Shown: positions 5,600-8,558 of the stretch, piece by piece
Layout: each line of letters begins with the position of its first letter
Numbering within the stretch: position 1 is the stretch's first letter
Source of the DNA: Verrucomicrobiota bacterium
GTDB lineage: Bacteria; Verrucomicrobiota; Verrucomicrobiia; Chthoniobacterales; UBA10450
Assembly: GCA_003218735.1 (NCBI GenBank)
Contig: QHOJ01000209.1
Location: 1 to 8,558, forward strand
Direction of reading: 5' to 3'
DNA length: 8,558 nucleotides
Program-made: the position numbers and the translations under genes
The notes under the pieces: model-generated
Told to the model about the DNA's origin: nothing
What the model saw: only the letters and a program-made list of their open reading frames with translations
Databases searched by the model: none

Positions 5600-6787
5600 T
5601 TGTCCGGCATGGTCTCAAGCCTCCCGCGACTATATCCTGTGCTTGGGCTCTGCGGCGGATATGCGTTGTTGATGGTCTTTAACCCGGTGCGGCCCGCGTT
5701 CGGCGATGGTTTTCGCTGCATCGGTCGCTTCAAACGTATCTGGCTCACCTTTGCCCTTCTTGGATTTGGTTATTTCATTTTTCAATTCGCCACTTTCACT
5801 CCCATCCGGAATTCGGCCGATCTCGACCTGAACCAAGTCACCTCATTGCCGAGCTGGCGCTGGCCGACTTTTATCGAGATATGGAGGGAGACACCATTGC
5901 CGGCTCTGGAGGGGGTCGCGGGAATTTTTGATAACGCGACCACCACTTATCCGCTTTCAGTTCTGGCCGCTGTCCTCATGGTCATCAACTGGCGTGGTCT
6001 GCATGGCGCATTGCTTCGTTCTTTGTGGAAGCGGTATCGTTTTTGGAGCTATTTCATCTACGCAATTCTGCTGCTGAGCGGGTTGGCATCGCTCTTCAAA
6101 CCGATTGTGTTCTGGCGTTTGCCGGAGTGGGGTAGGTTGCTTCCGGCATCGGGATTACTGCAAATTTCTGCCACCGTCGATGCCGTGGCATTCATTTTCG
6201 AATATCTGTTTGGCGTCTATATCCAGGTATATTTGATCACGGTTTGCCTGGCATGGGTCAAAGGCGTCAGTTTTGAAGAAGGGGAGCTATTCCGTTTCGC
6301 CATGCGCCGCTTCAGTTATGTTTTGAAGTGGGCTGGTGTTGTCGTGTTGTTCAGTACGTTGCTGGTGCGGCTGCCGCTTCTGCTGGCCTACTTCACGAAT
6401 ATTCCGGGTGTGCTCGACTACCTGCCAATTCAGCGCTGCGTGATGAGCGGTTTAATCATTGCTTTTTGCTCAGTCCAAATCTCGCTCGCTCTACACAATG
6501 AAAGCTTGGGCGATGCGCTCCGCGCGCATCGCCGGTTCATCTGGCGAAACACAGGCCCCCTCGGTTGGTTCCTGCTCATTTGCGGAATCCACTTCTTTGG
6601 CATCATGATTTGTGACGCAGTTGTGCGCGGCGCGATCGCCGACCGATTGGGCGCGCTCTTTCTTTGGAAATTCATTTTTGCCTGTCTTCGCGGAGTTATC
6701 ACCGCCTGGCTTTTGGCTTCATGGGTCTGTTTGTTTCGCGAATGTGAGACGGTCCGCCTTCATCAAGAGAAATGGATTCAAAAATAA
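5600..6787 (+). CDS. Polytopic membrane protein of unknown function
   Basis: I do not recognise a family. The 395 residues show roughly eight to ten hydrophobic segments, at about 11-27, 47-66, 117-130, 148-166, 188-220 (possibly two), 241-265, 280-298, 319-341 and 352-379. A polar, probably extracytoplasmic stretch (about 67-115) contains two Trp-rich patches (SWRWPTFIEIW). No metal-binding, catalytic or transporter motif is evident. The basic loops RSLWKRYRF (140-148) and RAHRRFIWR (308-316) would be cytoplasmic by the positive-inside rule. The frame opens at TTG 5600 with GGCGGA close upstream; the ATG at 5609 is an equally plausible start three codons in. It begins 8 bp after lepB and overlaps the squalene/phytoene synthase gene by 16 bp. 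The tight packing suggests cotranscription and translational coupling, but gives no function by itself. Confidence 0.8.
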   Translation: MSGMVSSLPRLYPVLGLCGGYALLMVFNPVRPAFGDGFRCIGRFKRIWLTFALLGFGYFIFQFATFTPIRNSADLDLNQVTSLPSWRWPTFIEIWRETPLPALEGVAGIFDNATTTYPLSVLAAVLMVINWRGLHGALLRSLWKRYRFWSYFIYAILLLSGLASLFKPIVFWRLPEWGRLLPASGLLQISATVDAVAFIFEYLFGVYIQVYLITVCLAWVKGVSFEEGELFRFAMRRFSYVLKWAGVVVLFSTLLVRLPLLLAYFTNIPGVLDYLPIQRCVMSGLIIAFCSVQISLALHNESLGDALRAHRRFIWRNTGPLGWFLLICGIHFFGIMICDAVVRGAIADRLGALFLWKFIFACLRGVITAWLLASWVCLFRECETVRLHQEKWIQK

Positions 6788-7632
6788 GCCCGATTGCGAG
6801 AGACACCCAGGTGAAGGCAGCGAACATCACTCGCCAGAGCAAATCGAATCTGGCACTGGCATTTATTTCGTTAGGGCGCGAACGCAAGCGAGACATCAAC
6901 ATTTTCTACGCGTTTTGCCGCGTAGTTGACGACATTGCTGATTCTTCGAAGCTCAATGTTGCAGAAAAGCGGCAGCGCTTGGCGGCATGGCGCGATATGC
7001 TCCGCTCCGCGATTCCAGGCGAGCCGGCCCTTGCGCATGAGGTCCGATACTTGATCGGCAAGTACTCGCTGTCTATTGAAATGCTTGAGGAAATTATTTC
7101 CGGCGTAGAGATGGACTTGAGCATTTCACGGTATGCGACGTTCGAGGAACTGCGCGTTTATTGCTACCGGGTCGCCAGCGTAGTTGGCCTCGTCAGCATC
7201 GAGATTTTTGGATATCGAAATCCCGCCTGCAAAGAGTATGCGCTTCAACTTGGGCTGGCTTTGCAAATGACGAACATCATACGTGATATCGGGAAAGATT
7301 TACGCAACGGCCGAATCTATCTCCCGCAGGAGGATTTGGCACGGTACGAATACTCCGAGGCGGAACTGAAAGATCGGCAATATAACGAGCGTTTCGTTCG
7401 CCTGATGAAGTTCGAAGCACAGCGAGCGCGGCAGTTTTTCTCAAGCGCGGCAGCGTCGCTTCCGCCTGAAGATCGACGATCGATGGTCGCCGCCCGGATC
7501 ATGGGGTCGGTTTATCGCGGCTTGCTTCGCCGAATGGAACTGGACAAATTTCACGTTTTCGAAAAAGAATACCGCCTTAGCAAATTAGAGAAAGCCAGCC
7601 GGATCGCGGCGCAGCTACTCAAAAGTCTTTGA
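6772..7632 (+). CDS. Squalene/phytoene synthase family protein (HpnD/HpnC- or CrtB-like)
   Basis: Trans-isoprenyl diphosphate synthase, head-to-head type, which condenses two prenyl diphosphates (presqualene, squalene or phytoene chemistry) for hopanoid or carotenoid synthesis at the cytoplasmic face of the membrane. Visible in the 286 residues: SKSNLALAF (23-31), FYAFCRVVDDIAD with the first Asp-rich motif D53-D57, GVEMDL (111-116), YCYRVASVVG (130-139), and LALQMTNIIRDIGKDLRNG with the second Asp-rich motif D172-D176, continuing into RIYLPQEDL (181-189). Length fits the family (about 280-310). The second-motif region (TNI-RD...GRIYLP) resembles HpnD-type presqualene diphosphate synthases, but HpnC and CrtB share it and no hpnC, hpnE or shc gene lies in the window to decide. 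The ATG at 6772 overlaps the preceding gene's stop by 16 bp, with AAGAG just upstream, so translational coupling is likely. Confidence 0.93.
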   Translation: MDSKISPIARDTQVKAANITRQSKSNLALAFISLGRERKRDINIFYAFCRVVDDIADSSKLNVAEKRQRLAAWRDMLRSAIPGEPALAHEVRYLIGKYSLSIEMLEEIISGVEMDLSISRYATFEELRVYCYRVASVVGLVSIEIFGYRNPACKEYALQLGLALQMTNIIRDIGKDLRNGRIYLPQEDLARYEYSEAELKDRQYNERFVRLMKFEAQRARQFFSSAAASLPPEDRRSMVAARIMGSVYRGLLRRMELDKFHVFEKEYRLSKLEKASRIAAQLLKSL

Positions 7633-7776
7633 ATTTACGGCGCTCGGGATCCGCCCAACTTTTCAATTGCCAAATCATAATAACGAATATTAAAGCCCGG
7701 TCTTCGGCGACATGGTCAGCATAAAAGCGCAACCTCGCTCAATAGGCGAAGTTGAATTCACCGACATAAATAATTT

Positions 7777-8166
7777 ATGAAAAAAAACTTTCTCGCGATT
7801 GTTTCGTTTATTGCGCTGAGCTCTTTCGTTCTCAGCTCGTGTGACACGCCAGTTGGTCAGGGGGCCGGAATAGGTGCTGCGACCGGAGCGATCATTGGCG
7901 GTGCAGCGACAGGTAATGTCCGCGGTGCAGCCATCGGCGCTGCCGCAGGTGCCGCGGCCGGCACGCTAGTCGGGGCGGCCGTCGAAGAGGATCAAGCCGC
8001 GCGTTATGGTCCGCCGCCTCCAGGCGGTTTTCCATTCGGGCGTTGGGCTGGGACGCCAGGTTTCTACTACAGCCCTTACACCGGTCGCGTTTATGATCTT
8101 CGCAGCGTTCCGCCCGGCGGATTGACTCGCGATGTCGACACCGGCCGACTTTTTCGAAAACCGTAA
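7777..8166 (+). CDS. Small glycine-zipper lipoprotein
   Basis: A 129-residue predicted lipoprotein. The signal peptide MKKNFLAIVSFIALSSFVLS ends in lipobox L-S-S-C with C22 as the lipidated residue; Asp at +2 would favour inner-membrane retention by the rule established in Escherichia coli. Residues 27-68 are a Gly/Ala-rich zipper with repeated GxxxG spacing (GAGIGAATGAIIGG, then GAAIGAAAGAAAGTLVGAA), able to associate with or insert into membranes. A PPPPGG linker follows (about 79-84), then a 45-residue tail with two TGR motifs (YTGRVYDL and DTGRLFRKP). The glycine-zipper part resembles OmpA-like/YMGG-type or Rickettsia 17-kDa-type lipoproteins; the tail I do not recognise. The leader before ATG 7777 is AT-rich with no Shine-Dalgarno sequence. 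The 144 bp upstream hold no gene and no convincing promoter or terminator. Probably its own transcription unit. Confidence 0.85.
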   Translation: MKKNFLAIVSFIALSSFVLSSCDTPVGQGAGIGAATGAIIGGAATGNVRGAAIGAAAGAAAGTLVGAAVEEDQAARYGPPPPGGFPFGRWAGTPGFYYSPYTGRVYDLRSVPPGGLTRDVDTGRLFRKP

Positions 8167-8206
8167 TCGATTTTCAGCTTGGTCCGGGATCTCGCGTCAA
8201 GATCGA

Positions 8207-8558
8207 TCAGCCCGTTTGTGCCTGGAGTGCGTCGACGAGCGCCTGCGCCTCTTCGGTCATCTTAAGTAATTCCGGCCAGGGACGGTGATAGTTCTCGCCC
8301 GGCAGCTTGCGCGTTGCATCAAATCCCATGTGCGACCCAATGTTCTGCTCGGTCGGCGCGTGGTCGAGCGAGTCGCTCGGATTTTTGATGATGGTTGTAT
8401 CCCGCGCCGGATCGGTGTTCGCGCAGAGCCGGAAGAGCACGTCGCTCGTGTTGTGCACGTCGCACTCCTCGTCAACCGCTACAATATATTTGCTGAACAT
8501 CATCTGTCCCATTCCCCAGAGTCCATGCATGACTTTGAAAGCCTGATAGGGGTACTGC
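8207..8558 (-). CDS. UbiD-family prenyl-FMN-dependent decarboxylase (N-terminal part outside window)
   Basis: C-terminal about 116 residues of a UbiD-type decarboxylase, which uses prenylated FMN made by UbiX. Reading in from the right edge the frame gives QYPYQAFKVMHGLWGMGQM, then FSKYIVAVDEECDVHNTSDV, then RLCANTDPARDTTIIKN, LDHAPTEQNIGSHMGFDATRK and LPGENYHRPWPE. The K-V-M...W motif, the IVVDDD-like IVAVDEE, the near-invariant DPARDT and MGFDATRK-PGE are family signatures. The ATG at 8530 is internal, since homologous sequence continues upstream of it to the window edge. The catalytic Glu/Arg/Glu region and most of the flavin site lie outside. UbiD homologues serve ubiquinone synthesis, the futalosine menaquinone route or aromatic-acid breakdown; the fragment cannot decide, so I give no symbol. 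It converges on the lipoprotein gene with 40 bp between the stops. Confidence 0.93.
   Translation of the reverse strand, partial: QYPYQAFKVMHGLWGMGQMMFSKYIVAVDEECDVHNTSDVLFRLCANTDPARDTTIIKNPSDSLDHAPTEQNIGSHMGFDATRKLPGENYHRPWPELLKMTEEAQALVDALQAQTG

Noticed and set aside
7667..7693. TTGCCA...TATTAA as a sigma-70-like promoter for the lipoprotein gene.
   Set aside because: The spacing is 15 bases, the -10 matches at only four of six positions, and such matches are frequent in the AT-rich stretch.
8188..8204. GATCT-CGCGTCA-AGATC hairpin between the convergent lipoprotein and UbiD genes as a possible bidirectional terminator.
   Set aside because: Only a 5-bp AT-containing stem with a 7-base loop and no T-tract on either strand.
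1..8558. CRISPR arrays, tRNA or rRNA genes, insertion sequences, phage or defence genes.
   Set aside because: None seen on either strand by eye; apart from the palindromes, the window is densely filled with ordinary chromosomal genes and gaps under 150 bp.

Overview
The window is an ordinary-looking chromosomal segment of roughly mid-50s percent GC. It carries ten protein genes, two of which are cut by the window edges. Three short palindromic repeat elements of different types lie in or between the genes. I suspect a Verrucomicrobiota (Chthoniobacterales-like, soil-type) genome. The reasons are the GTAGCGCAAGCG-type and GCGGCGGTC...GACCG-type palindromes, weak or absent Shine-Dalgarno sequences before several genes, a long signal peptidase I with an inserted segment, and a squalene/phytoene synthase homologue. 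This assignment is inference and rests on no marker gene.

Layout. Left edge (2-709, +): C-terminal part of a GT4 glycosyltransferase of the WaaG-like type. It overlaps tail-to-tail by 52 bp with a minus-strand cluster transcribed right to left: FHA-domain membrane protein (1860-2351), HAD phosphatase (1032-1724) and STAS anti-sigma-factor antagonist (658-1008). A 120-bp divergent region, about half of it a 58-bp palindrome, separates this cluster from a plus-strand run. That run is lepA (EF4), lepB (signal peptidase I), an unrecognised polytopic membrane protein, and a squalene/phytoene synthase homologue; the last three are packed with an 8-bp gap and a 16-bp overlap. A separate small glycine-zipper lipoprotein gene follows. 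It converges on the C-terminal part of a UbiD-family decarboxylase that runs in from the right edge on the minus strand.

How the genes work together. lepA-lepB is the classical translation/protein-export pairing. The squalene/phytoene synthase homologue points to hopanoid, squalene or carotenoid lipid synthesis, and UbiD to quinone or aromatic-acid metabolism. The FHA and STAS genes suggest phosphorylation-dependent signalling, but no cognate kinase or phosphatase is in the window.

The most noteworthy observation is at the 3' end of lepA. The ancestral C-terminus KAFIEVLKAQ-stop is present twice, 179 bp apart. The first copy is thrown out of frame by one net base. The reading frame then runs through a 90-bp palindromic element (peptide CHVERSRDIS...GARNDK) and ends in the second, in-frame copy. 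The two copies differ at six bases, all synonymous. EF4 is thus predicted to carry a roughly 59-residue insertion just before its last ten residues. This could be a true repeat-driven gene remodelling, a recombination scar between diverged alleles, or an assembly or sequencing artefact.
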